Below are positions 48,450 through 60,621 of a stretch of 64,000 nucleotides of DNA, piece after piece. The notes beneath the pieces are model-generated. The model was given only the letters and a program-made list of their open reading frames with translations, did no database searches and was not told where the DNA came from. A program made the translations under genes and the position numbers. The stretch is from Taenia hydatigena (taxonomy: Eukaryota; Platyhelminthes; Cestoda; Cyclophyllidea; Taeniidae). The stretch lies in assembly GCA_036345935.2 (NCBI GenBank), contig JADWOT020000001.1, positions 34,943,636 to 35,007,635 on the forward strand. The letters run 5' to 3'. The number at the start of each line of letters is the position of its first letter. The first letter of the stretch is position 1.

Positions 48450-49490
48450 TCAACATTAGTGAATAATTCGCTGGCAAAGTGCCAACTTAGAGCTAAAAGG
48501 AGAGGTGGAAAGCTTTGATGAATCCATCTTTCCTTCACCCCATTCCCTCGCATTTTGGCACGATAGTTTGCCACACACTTAAGCAGATCGAGTAAAAGGT
48601 AATGACGTAAACATTGATGTTTTGCATAATCATTAGTGAGTGAGAAGTGACGCGTGGTGACAGTTCCTGTAGCCACAATCACGACCTTCTAGTCCACTAG
48701 TCAACGAGGGAGATGTGTTATCTACTGATTGCAAGTACAAATGTCTGTAGTGATTTCCTCATGCCGAGGTTGACAATGATGACACCAAATGCGGCCCAAG
48801 ACTCCAAATGGGTCACCCTCCCTGTTGGAGGTAAGACAGGTTAGGTCACGGGTTGACCACTAATGTGTCAAGTGGGAGAGGTGATGGCTAGTGGAGTGTG
48901 CGATCGTCTCCAGCATTCAAGGCATTCATGAAATCAGATAGCAACAAAAATTTCAGCACTGCTAACCCCTGACCGCATTTTGTCCAATTGGGACGACTAT
49001 TTAACTCAACCACCTGAAAAAAAGTTTTCCTCCTTGTGGCGCCGATTACCAGGACTCAAATGCAGCATCGCACAGAAACTAAAGTCCGAGTCTATAAACT
49101 GAGGATTGAGTGTATTTACATGGGAGGACTGATAGTTGGGGAGACGACGATGCAAATTGTGCCGGGTAAAGGGTCTTTAGGCGCAAGCAACCTCTCGACA
49201 ACGAAGATAAATCGTACTAAATTTAAAGATGTTCGCAGTTTAAGCGACCTGCTCCAGCTGTTCTCGCTCCAAGCGAGTGAAGGACAAGGAGCATGAGATT
49301 AACTTTGGCTTTCATCTCCCCTCACTTGACTACCATTTCCTCAAAGCGCGTATAGTGCGTGCATTTAAATGACTTTCTCCGTCTTTGGTGGCGTGATGAA
49401 CGAGGGAGCGTGAAGGGGACTAGGCACGTTGTTGCTGCTGCGAGGCAGAGGGAGGCATACACGTCACTCAGTTGGCCTCACAGGCCAGAT
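48450..49490. other. No recognised gene
   Basis: One plus frame at 49,036-49,296 (TTMQIVPGKGSLGASNLSTT, then FKDVRSLSDLLQLFSL) has protein-like composition but no good acceptor and no recognised family. Confidence 0.35.
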
Positions 49491-49499
49491 CCACGGATG

Positions 49500-49815
49500 C
49501 ATCATTTTCTAACCTCAGAACACTATCAGCTAATAGGCGAAAATAAGCAGGGACTACCAAGACTGTATTAGTTCTTTAAAGACAAACCTCATCCTCATTC
49601 TCCATGGTGCCTGTAGCTAAAGAGTTGTCACTGAAATGCATTAAGTGTAAATCAGTTGGGAATAAGGCCAATCATTAATTATCATTGTCATTTAGACGTA
49701 GCAGATGTGTTGCAGAGCACAAGATCTACCGTATTCTTTAATTTTATGCGAAAGAACAAGAAAACCCGCATTTATAATGTTGCGAGCATTGCCCTGCTAG
49801 GCTAACTTAACAGGA
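49500..49815 (+). repeat. Broken direct copy of 41.0-41.32 kb
   Basis: About 310 bases align in the same orientation with 41,000-41,320. The shared protein frame is interrupted by at least two stops and ends in the same terminal stop. Confidence 0.6.
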
Positions 49816-50699
49816 CTTGCATTATTCTTGGCCATGCTGGCTTACATGGGCAGTAAGGCTTACGCTCCTCGTAAACGGAGTAGCTAGATTGTTATTTTTG
49901 TTTACTCTCCTCCAACAGGTACATTGAAATGTGTGACAGACGCAACTTTCTTTCCCAAAAAGAGTAGAGTGAGAGCAGGCGAAGCGATTGCCTTTCTGTC
50001 TCAAAGGGAAATGACAACAGTCCCATATGGAGAAGCGTGTTCGTCGAAGTGGTTGTGGTGGTGGCTGATCTGATCCGTTCTGATCAGCAGAGCTGCGCGT
50101 GTGCACGCATCTCGGCCTCCTAGCAGCAGCACCTATCACCTGCCTAATCACAACGATTAATCAGAACAAAGACAAGGCAGCAGAACTAACAACTGAGTCT
50201 CTATTGGTCAAGCAGGTTTAATTTTAAGTTGGTATGGAGCTCGCCACGCTTTACAGGTCTCATTGACGCCCCAACCAAGACGCATAGAGGTATATTTGGC
50301 CAGATGGCGCCGGTAAGAGAGAAGCACCAGAAGAAAGGAGACTTTGACTTTTAGATTTAAGGCCTTCATAAGGCTGTATCACTTATAGGCTTATAGTACG
50401 TTTAGTAGTAAATAGCTAACAAACCAGTGCAGTCGCTTACCTCCTGGGTACTCTCCGAGCCAGCACAACTCTCATCACTCTGACTAGTTCATTGCACCAC
50501 CAGTTGATTGCTCAATGCATGTTCGCATTCTACTCGATGCAAAGAAAACAAGGTAGTCCTATCTTCGCCTTAAACTTTCTCTCCCAAATAAGATCTATTT
50601 AATTATGAAGTGACTCCAGCGGGTTATCACGATTTCCCTTTTTTGTCGTACTGCATGGCTGCCTTGCTACAAAACCTATGAAACAACGCATTGCTTACT

Positions 50700-51950
50700 C
50701 AAAGATGACTTCCAAGCTGCGTAAGGCTACTCCCTTTCTCTCTTGACGAGTAGAGTAAGTAATCGGAGGTTAAGAAGGAAGAGGTAAACGCAAACTCCAT
50801 TGTACACACTTCTACGGATGTCGGTAAGCTTCTGACCTTGCAGATGGAAACGGGGTACGAGGGAGCAGCCCCACTCTGCATGGAGGATGACTTTCCCTCA
50901 ATTTGGCCAAAGACAGTTTGAAAGGAGCTGCAGAAGAGTGTGTTATCGATATTTTACAATTCAATTGTACTGGGCGATCACCTAGTCACGGCGCACGAGT
51001 GTCAGCTCACTTGCACTTTTCAAATGCCACGAACAGTATCGTTATGTATTCACACATTGTGACTGCAACGTTTCAGACCAGGTCTAACATGTGGCCCACT
51101 CACACTTTCAGGTATAAACCACGCCTTTACCAGTTGACTAACTTGTCATTCGTTTGTGATACTGTCAAATAAAAGGATTTGAAACCTCTAGTTGGACGAG
51201 GATGGGTGTATTAGGCTATGGCTAGTATGCACGGTGGTAGATGCTAGTGGACGTTTCTAAGCGTTCATGGAACAAAGAGTCAAAAAGAAGATATCCATTT
51301 TTCCTACTCGACAGCTTTGTGCAACTGCAAGATATTAACGGGATTGCAGAAAGCCTCTCGTGATGCGCTCAGTCCCTGCGAGGTGAATTGGTAGGAACCA
51401 ATGTCTTAAGGGTGTGCGATGTCTTACTGACCACAAGCCTAGTTGTGGCATCAACTGACTAAGGCAGGTTCCGGTTCTGCGTTTGGCTGTAAGATGGGCA
51501 AACCATGTTCATGCAGAGGATGAGCCAGGTATCAGTGGACTTGACTTTTCAAATGTATATTTACCAGCCTTGCTGGATTTCAGGCCTCGTCCAACTTCAT
51601 CTTTACAACCATTCAGTCAGCTTTACTGTCGCAGTGCCTTGCATCAGCGATATCCATAGAGGTGTCTTTCCGACCTAAGAGAGTTCTCATAATTTTAGTG
51701 AATTTAAGACCCATTAGGGAGATAAGAGACAGGGGGATTAATTTGGGGAATATTTTCCGTCTCTTTGTTCTTTCGAGTCTATTTCTGCGAGCTATCGACT
51801 CTGAATTCCTCTAAAAACAACTGTTTGGGAAAGTTGGTTAACTAGGCAGTTGGGTTAGCCATACGGGTCAGACGATAAATGAGCAGCGGGTACTTAAGAG
51901 AGATTAAGATGAGTAGCATGAGTAACATGAATGTGAATGCTAATAGATGC
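50700..51950. repeat. Direct copy of the 4.56-5.69 kb block
   Basis: Contains the frame at 50,903-51,172 (VSAHLHFSNATNSIVMYSHI) matching 4.8-5.0 kb; the later HALRVC frame is broken by stops here. Confidence 0.75.
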
Positions 51951-52024
51951 TTAATTGGAAGCTAAGAACATGAGTTTTGATTTTAAAGAATTAATTGGTA
52001 AAGACTTGTTAGGGCATCACAGGA

Positions 52025-53045
52025 TCGCATGAGTGCGATGGAGTGTGTGCATGTAGGCAACTTTCTCCATCACTGGTGAAGTGATGAACGAGGTAGAGTG
52101 ATGAAGATTAAGCACAATTATAGAGGGACTAGTTTTATCGCTGCATCGCTTTGTCTCTTTAATAAGTGCCACTCTAATTAGCCGAAGATGGAGGCACACA
52201 CGCCGGCCTGCCAATTTGTACGGCAAGATTGATACCGTTGATGGTGCTCTAGCCGCTTCTTTGCATTAGCTCTACTACGACATGCATTTGATGGATTAAA
52301 TGGTCATCTTGGTTGAACGAGACGCGTTTGATGGGCATGAGCTCCCATGAGGAGATGCTTGAGGTTGGCGTAGGCGGGTACCACCTCTCCGTGGGTTCGT
52401 TTCAGTTGTCGGTAATAGACGATTTCTCTGCAATGAAGTCATATCGTCTTCCGCTCCCACGATTAATAGGCTAGCTGTTTAGCACTTTTGGCATCGGTGG
52501 CATAACAATGTAGTCCATCTTTCATTCACTCAGTTTATCGAAAATGAACTCGCATGTTGGCCTGCATGGACAGGCAGCTGTGCGCCACTCGTGACAGGAG
52601 AAAATAGATTGTGGTCCTTCATTTAATTTCGTTCTCCAATCAACTTACTTCAATATGCCGCAGGTTCCTTGCTACTCCCTTCCTCCTTGGCTTTGTTTCC
52701 TTGAGACGAGTAGCGTGAGAGAAAGTGGCGAGTACTCTCAATTGCTGGTGATGCAGTGAGCGAAGCAGAGTGATGAGGGTTATGCTGCCTTAGGGAGTCC
52801 ATATCGCCCCTGAAGGAGGATGACGACGCTTCCGTAGTGAAAAGCGTGTTCGCCGATCGCTTCTCGGCTAGCAATGATGAATACTCAACCAAGCATATAC
52901 ATAGGGAATATGCCGACATAAGAGGGCGCCTGGGCATCCGTCCCAATTAGTTAATGATGAAATAGTTGACCCTTACCACCATGTTCCTTTTACTGGGTCG
53001 ACAACGAAGGAGATGGACACCGACCTGCATTTGGTCGACCCGTTC
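52025..53045. repeat. Young inverted repeat, right copy (~1.02 kb)
   Basis: Reverse-oriented partner of 38,940-39,960. Homology ends abruptly on both sides. Beyond the left copy (39,960-40,400) the sequence instead matches 56,805-57,110. Confidence 0.85.
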
Positions 53046-53049
53046 CTAG

Positions 53050-54320
53050 GGAATGATGGTCAAGTGGTACACTGCCGCTGACTTTGCAGCTAGAATGTGT
53101 GCAGGAAGGAGTAGCCTCACTCTATCGTTCACACTTGGCCCAGTCACTAAACAGGCCATGGCTGCACAACTGATCTATTTAAGCAGACAAGTGTGCAGTG
53201 CCTGTTTAAAGTGTGTAGTAGATTTACATTCATCTATTCCTTCTCGACTTCACTTCCAGCGTTTGCTGTTTCTCTCCTGGCCATGAATTCTTTGCTGGTA
53301 CTTTTCATCATTGGTGACGAAGTTGAGCGTACTGGCTAAGGTGTGAAGGCCCAGTAAACTGGGTCTGCTAGAATGACACAGCCTCTGCACGAGAAAGTGG
53401 TTTTTTTTGGAGGTGTTTGGATCGTTCCTCCAAATGCAGTTAACATAGAATGCTATTTAGAAAGATGTTGGTTGGATTGTCATTATAACCCCTCACTCAT
53501 CTTTTCCAATCCAACGGAGTTTCGTCTCAACACGGAAAAGGAAATCAGTTCTGTTCTGCCTATTACACAAATTATCATACCAAAACGTTAAACAAATACT
53601 AAAAGACTTGAACTTATTTCTGGTAGGGTTATGACCTACGCTGGGTACTTACCAACAATAGGTATGTACCGACGAATTCTCTCAACACCATTGTATTGAC
53701 GAGAAGGTAGCCAAGTGAGCGAATAAGGAGTGAAAGGAGATGGAAAAGGTGAATGACGTAAAGATAGTGGCATGTGATACTTAATTCGAGGAGCCTTAAT
53801 GGCTCTACAGGGCGTCAGTCTTGTTGATGCTTTGGCATTAAGCAAGGAAATTTATTACTGCAAAGCTTTCGGGTCGGATGGAAGAAATGGGGAACGTGCC
53901 TACCGTATTTAGTTAGCTTACACCGACAGAGCTTTATCATCCCAAATAGAAATGGGATAATAATCGCCTTCTAATTGCTTGACGCATTGTCCCATGGAAG
54001 AGTGCTTGCCGAGTTACCAGTTCCTCGTCCTCTTGCCCTCGCATGGTACCCACGCACCAGGCACAAAACCGCTCTGCCTGCTTGCATCCTGGGTAAATGC
54101 ATAGTCTACATTTAAGAGCAGTTTTGTAATGCACCTCTCTTCCTTAAATTCAAGCCCTTTAGCCCTGGTGCGATCATCGCCGCAAATCACCACCCTTTCT
54201 CGAAAGTCCAGCAATAGGCAGAAGGAAAGAATAAAAGAAGCCTGTTCCTAACTGGTGTCTCAGAGAAAAGCGTTGAAATGCGTGTGTTTGCTCATTTATG
54301 CCACACCGTTCGATGACAAG
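53050..54320. other. No recognised gene
   Basis: A minus-strand frame at 53,937-54,134 is Cys-rich (KCRLCIYPGC, FCAWC), which recalls PSI-type modules, but its frame switches with a neighbour and no splice sites were found. Confidence 0.3.
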
Positions 54321-54329
54321 CTGACTAGT

Positions 54330-54720
54330 AGTTTAATTAGTTAATCATGGGAGATTGTCCATACTGATCCCTCTTTTTGAGACGGTAGTCGCATGACCAA
54401 GGTGAGCTGTCTGGACCTTTCACCCACCATCGCCATGGTTGTCGGTAATGGTTAAGCTTAACTCCACCAATTTCGCAAATAATATCTTCGAAGCAACCGA
54501 AATGGGTTGCCGGTGTAAATGCCTCCACTCGCATTGTTTGAGGCACATTCAAACTACGATTGACGGAACCGTTTCTCATGTTGATCTGAGTAGGATGCTT
54601 CGCGTTGAATATGACACGGATAATGGGTCACAATCACGCAATCTTCTCCTTCAACCCTTTACACCTGCAATCTTCTTCTCTTTACGGGATGCACATGCTT
54701 AAACAAAACGTACACGTAGC
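54330..54720. repeat. Segment with direct copy at 57.89-58.23 kb
   Basis: Shared plus frame TTIDGTVSHVDLSRMLRVEY and, on the minus strand, EIGGVKLNHYRQPWRWW with SPWSCDY. In the second copy the plus frame reads LTIDETVFDVDLSRMLRVEC. Which strand was coding is unclear. Confidence 0.65.
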
Positions 54721-54899
54721 AGGTGCGACACATTGGTTGGTTGGTTGTTTACTACTAATTATTTCATGGGACCACAAGTGATAGAGCTTTATGAAGACTT
54801 TGAATCGAGAAGTTAAGAGTCCCCCTCTTTTCGGTACTTCTCGCCCATTGACGCCTATCTGGCCAAATTCACATTCAGGCTTCTGGATTGAAGGGCCAA

Positions 54900-56030
54900 T
54901 GAAATCTGTGAGGCGTGATAAGTTTTACATCCAATTAAACCTGAGTCTATCCGACCACTAGAGACTCTGTTTTCTGCCTCGTTCTTGTTCTGATTAGTCA
55001 TTGTGGATGAGCAGGTGGGTGGAAGGCCAGTCGTTTACTCACCCTTCCACACAATTGCATTTTCTTCTTTCCTTCCTCCTCCTCAACTCACACTGCAGGT
55101 GCTACATAGAAGCTCTTACTCCAGCTCATGCTGCAGTTGATAAAGAACCCCTTGACTGCTGGTGGTGGGAGTAAAATGCTTGCACTCCAACACTCTTTTC
55201 CTCCCATTATATGCACCACCTGCCCACCTTTCTCCTTCTTCTCCTCCGCCAGTTCATTGCCGTCATTTCCTGATGACCTCCTTACCCTGCAACTGATTCT
55301 TGTGTAGCCAAGGTGCTGATCCAGAATCGAAGAGAGCCGTGAAGGACCCAAGAGGATCTTCTGCTGTTTTCGTGGTTAAGAGCCGATTCTTCAAACAGCT
55401 CTTTCTTTCCGCAATCCCCTTCTCTTTATCTTAGAGGTTGATTTAAATGAAGTTCGGTGTTACACCAAAGGCTTTGTTGACACCCCATTTAAGCCGAATC
55501 GGGCAAAGGGTAATGTAAAATCGTCAGTGAGTAAGGAGGGACGTAAGTTGGCAGTTCCTGGTTAACGTGTAGCTACCGTCATACCCAATATCGGGCAGCT
55601 GGTCCGCTAGTCGACAAGAAAGGCCGTATCAACTGACTGCAAGTACAAGAGACAACAACAAAAGTGATGTTTATGCACCATAATGGGCAATATTGACCAT
55701 ATTAGGACTTCATTTTACGCTCATAAAGGGTGAAAATAGGGAGTTGAAATCAATGTGATGCCCTTCGAGTAATTTCGGATAATAAAACATTAGTTGGACA
55801 CGTCAAATGAGTCACACTTGCTGCTAGAATCATGACGCAGGCCAGATCCCCAAATGCTCGTTGATCTACCAAGAAAGAGGGATGTAGTGACAAGAGGATA
55901 ATGCGATTAACTGTTGCGTTCAAGGCTATCATGGAAGCGGATATCAGCATAAATAGCAATGCCGCTCCTCAGAATTCCCTGCACTGCTAACCTCTACCGC
56001 AGTGAATTTCCCTGACCAGCAACCTACTTA
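54900..56030. repeat. Direct copy of the 36.6-38.08 kb block
   Basis: Direct-orientation partner of 36,590-38,080. It contains no credible exon of its own. Confidence 0.7.
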
Positions 56031-57422
56031 ACGGCTCTAAAACAGACTAAAAAACGAAACAGACCAACAAGTTACCAAGCGTATAAAAGACAAATTTTGT
56101 GGTTCGGAAGACATTGCCATTCAACACGGAGCTACAAACTCATGGACTCGCAAACAAACTGCACCAACCGGTTACCGATCTATATCAAAGGCAAATTTGG
56201 TGGGCCGAGAGACATCCGCACGCAACGCATAGCTACTAACTAACTAATGAGTAGCATGTCGCAGTGCCAGTGTATCGTTTAATGGGCCAGCCAGCTGCCT
56301 ACCTCGCATCTTAGTTTAATTCATCATTAACCAGACCACCTTCTAGCGTTTGTCAATCAGAGAGTGACGTCAGCTGTCCTTTGGAGAGGACTATTGAAAT
56401 GTCTGTGCTTGCCCAGTTAGCGTCCACTCCTCCTCATCTACTTCCAGTCAGCAGGTTAAGCACAGAATGCCAATGCGTATTGATGCTTTGCAGCAATAGC
56501 ATTCTGCGAATGCAGTCACCACTTGCGTGCTCCCAACGTCACCACGTCCAAGCGTAAGCTATTCTAAAAAGAACCTCAGTTGTTCGACAGTTAGGAAAAA
56601 GGTTGATGCAATTATCCTTCACACGACAATGAAATCCTCATCGTACAGCCAATTAGTGCCTTAACTTGGCTTGTGGTGAGTAAGAAATTAAACACTCCCA
56701 AGACAGTTGCGCCACAGTAGGAGCAGAAAACCATCATTGCAGTTAAATGACTCCAAGTAGGGAGAGGTGAACGCTGAACCTAGTGCAGTCATTCACAGAC
56801 TTGTTGGCACACCGCTACTGACATTGCAGCCACAAATTGTGCACAGAGGAACAGATCGCTCTGCCTGGAGGCTACTTATCTATCAATGTTGATCAAGCAT
56901 GTGACCTCCGCATGATGATCGACCAGGCACCAGAGGAGCAATGCTTGCACAGCCTGCTTACTTGAAAAAATGCCAAAGGTGAGGAAGGGGCTGGAGCGTC
57001 ATCAACACAAATCAGTGGCGCTAAGGACATATACGTAAAAGAGCCCTTTGAGGGTGTTTGCAGTTAGCTTGGACTGCCAGTCGAAGAGGAAGGTGGGACA
57101 GCCGACTGCTTCTCATCAATCGTTGGAATGGTAGATCGCCTGTGGATGACTTGAGTGTTTAACAAGCAGCTTTGAGGCAATTAACCGACCTCGTTCCATT
57201 CCCTAAAGACCTATTTTTTTTTATTGAAAACACTCCTCGCTCGAAGGTGAAGAATGGTGCTTGTGCATGAGAATGTGCATCCATCGAATGCTTCTGGCCA
57301 AAGAGAACGGTTCAGTCTACCACATCTACTTCAGTTATGCCGATATATCGAAACAGGCAGCGATCTATTTACATTAGCAGGTGCCGATATGATGACGACA
57401 AAACCAGCAACGACACTACACC

Positions 57423-57698
57423 TTGTCTTTCGGACGGCAATATGGAGACGCATTTGATTTCATACCGATACTCTACGTCCGAGAATCCTCAATCACCAAG
57501 GCAGTCAACATCAACACTAGCATCTGGCTTGTAACCATGACCAATGAAGCCAGAGGTGCCAAAGACGCCCGATTAAGCCTCTACAACTGTTCTTTCATCC
57601 TCGTCTCTGTGGTCTGTGCTGCCCTGACCTCAAGGAAGAAGGTTATGTCCCATTATGACAGTGAGAACCAGGACCTGAACAGCACATGCCTTTAGGAG
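57423..57698 (+). CDS. Candidate exon, weak resemblance to plexin IPT/PSI region
   Basis: The frame reads FDFIPILYVRESSITKAVNI, NTSIWLVTMTNEARG and then ARLSLYNCSFILVSVVCAAL before ending in STCL-stop. Plexins have a similar arrangement, a beta strand followed by LYNC/LYKC and a further Cys, at the start of PSI modules. The similarity is short, and the expected CxWC motif is absent. It could equally be repeat-derived sequence. It is not obviously duplicated elsewhere in the window. Confidence 0.22.
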
Positions 57699-57889
57699 TG
57701 TGCTAATGCATAATTTGAATAAATTGAGGGGATCGCTTTTAACAACATTTGGGTTAACTGCTGGTCACCCCATATGGACCCCTTTAACGTGGCCGAATTA
57801 TGATCTTTATTGACTGCCACACTTCTTGCTATTCCCTCGTTGGCGAGCGAACTATCAGTGCGATTATTAGTGCGGAGAAATTGTCCTCT

Positions 57890-58230
57890 CCATGTTTGAG
57901 AGGATAGTCGCATGATTGGGATGAGCTGTCGGAATAATTCCACCCACCATCGACATGGTTGGGTCTGGCTCTACCAATTTCTAATAAACTCTCTAACAGC
58001 GCATAAAGAGGGCACCACCGGAACTGATTTTATCCACGTCAGGCAAAACACATTCAAACTACAATTGACGAAACCGTTTTCGATGTTGATCTGAGTAGGA
58101 TGCTTCGCGTTGAATGTGGCACAGACAACAATTTACAATTGTACAACCTCAATTGTTCTCTTCCTTCCATGGGTTAACATCCTTCTCATCTTTACGGAAA
58201 ACTCACGCTCAAACGAAACGACCCGCTACA
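57890..58230. repeat. Direct copy of the 54.33-54.72 kb segment
   Basis: About 85 % identical by eye to 54,330-54,720, with the identical core GTTGATCTGAGTAGGATGCT. Confidence 0.65.
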
Positions 58231-58809
58231 ATGTGTGAAGACAAACCATTTGGACGATCGAGGCTACACACTGACACCATGGATTTGGGGACAGACTAGA
58301 ATTATGAGGCTGTGAAGTAACCTCCACATGATTGTCTAATCATTTTGAATGTTTATGAGGAGAGTGAAGGATTCCACGTCGTCTAAGAGTCCGAATGCTT
58401 CAGTACCCTTGCCAATGTGAGGTGACAGCAGCATTGCCTGCAATCCATTGACCAATCATGTGTGCAAGAGCAGTTCGTCTAAACCTAACTTCCATGCAGA
58501 GGAGATCGTCGCATGTCTACAGTGAGAAGTCGGTTTCAGCATCTATGCAATTCTAATCACTTCATTAGGTCACTTTTTGAGGTTCTTTGATCAAAAATTC
58601 AGTGGACTCCTGTCAGCGTTACTGTCCGAAGACCACGACGGCGACAGAATAGTTAGGCCTTGCTGTAGGCACCAGTCTAGAGCTGGCTTGAGCACCACTG
58701 CAACCACTGAAATGCCATATAGCCTTCACCATCCTGTGGTAGTTGGCATGAGGAGAAGGCTAAAACAATGAGGAGTGTGGCCGTTGAGCCACAGATCATG
58801 CTAAATCCA

Positions 58810-59035
58810 CGATCTGAATACCTCCACCTACGCGACTGTAATGCACTTAGCACCTTTAAATCCCAAGCAATCTTACGACACCACACATGCCCAAATAAAC
58901 CACAAAATCAAACAACTTAACAAATGGGACTTAGCAGCCTTACACCTTTAACCTTATAAACACGTAACTATACCTCTTACTCCTCCGCCCGACCTCATTC
59001 TCATCATCCCAACCATTCTTACAAGACAACTCTTC
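58810..59035. other. AT-rich stretch, nothing seen
   Basis: No frame, repeat or splice-bounded exon noticed. Confidence 0.4.
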
Positions 59036-59039
59036 ACAA

Positions 59040-59400
59040 ATTCAATCTCTTTATTTGATTTGTCGGCCACATCGTCGCAAATTAATTTTTGGGCGATCTG
59101 ATTGCGACGCTGTCGGACAGAGAAATGGTCCACACAGCATTTCTGCTTGCGTACGCGGACTTCGCACTGCTCAATTGGAGCAGTGCAATGAGCTTCACTT
59201 CCTCCCTACTTGGCCAATCATTACGCCGCCTCGTACATCTGACAACGAAGAAACGTGATTCGAGGGAGCGCCACCAGTGCTCAGTTGGAGTAGAGGTGAG
59301 ACCGTGCAGACGCCATCAACAGAAGCTGTCGTCGGCCTCAGTGGACCAGGATGCAACTAGCTTCGCAATGCCATCTCCTTCTCATCAACTCACATTACCA
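59040..59400 (+). pseudogene. Broken paralogue of the 60.6-61.5 kb gene
   Basis: This inverted copy keeps ATLSDREMVHTAFLLAYADF and, in another frame, ERHQCSVGVEVRPCRRH and SSASVDQDAT. Compared with 61.1-61.5 kb it has lost the end of exon 1 and most of intron 1, a frame change before DLIATLSD, and the intron acceptor (GTAG has become GTAC). Exons 3 and 4 are not visible downstream. Confidence 0.5.
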
Positions 59401-60621
59401 GTGCTGCTTGCATGACAACTGCATCCAGTCAACCGAAACTTGTTAAGGTCAATCCATCTGCAGCAGCTATCCACACTAACAAATAGCATAATTGGGTCGT
59501 GTAAAAACAAACTTACCAAACAAAATGCTTCAAATGGTAGCACTATAGCAATTAATACAAACACGAACTTGGTAGCCCTTTTGTCCATTCATAACAATGA
59601 TTCAATGTGAGAAATCGCCATCATCACACGAGGGGACGTTGAGCCAGCAGAAATGTCAGTCAAACCACCGCGTCGCCACCTCAGCGCGAAGCGTCAATTG
59701 TGTTCATGGCAACGACAATTAAAAACAAGGGGTGATTTGTGTGATAAGAGTAACGCATTAACAAGCACAATTAATACAGGTTTTTGCGTGTAATAAATTT
59801 TGCGAGGTGGCATTAGTGGGTTAGCGATGCCACGCATAATGACAAATACAACAATGCATATCTTAGCGCAAATATTTTAAGCACCGAATTTATATTTAAC
59901 TGAGATTGCGATGTGCATCCTTAGGGCTGCTTTAGCTACTGAAATGTGGTACTGCTAAAAGTGAGTTATTTGATCTCACAATTATTATCTGACATCTTGC
60001 ATTGGCTCACTGAAGCGAGCTCATATCCTGGCTACTCACGGCAGGGTGGAAAGGATGGCGTGGAAACGATTTTGTGAATGAGTCTACTTAGCCATTACCG
60101 GATCTAGTCGCATTCGTCATCGGGCCGTAGGAGTCATGTTGCAGTGTGGGAGGGATTACGCTTGCGAATCGTTGCTTGCGAGAGATAGTGCGTCGTGGTC
60201 ATTGCTACGCAATGGTAGGCTATTGTTTAGCCACTCCTTTGTATTTATGCTCATTTAATGGCTGGCCAATCACTATAGGTCAGTTTGTCGTTGCACAATT
60301 TCGGCGATCTTGTGCAGAGTGTGAAGCATTAGAATAAGATGGTAGCCGATGTTGAAAGGAAGTGTAGTGCATTGTTTGTTGGAATTACCGGGCCATGCCA
60401 GCAGCCCGTTGATCAATATTTTAAAGTGGTGGCGCCTCTCACACCCACCCAGTCACCCAGTCCACTAATGCTCGTCTCATTACCACCCACCCCATCCTGC
60501 CCACATAGAAGGCAAAAAGAAGGTATTGCTGCAACATAACTCTGTTAGCACGATACAATCATGCTATGGGGAGTGGGGAAGAGGGATAAGGAGAAAGGAA
60601 AAAAAACGAGGTGAGTGATCC

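Noticed and set aside
54014..54214. PSI-like Cys pattern near 54.1 kb linked to the plexin-like frame at 57.5 kb as one gene
   Set aside because: They lie on opposite strands and neither has supporting splice sites.
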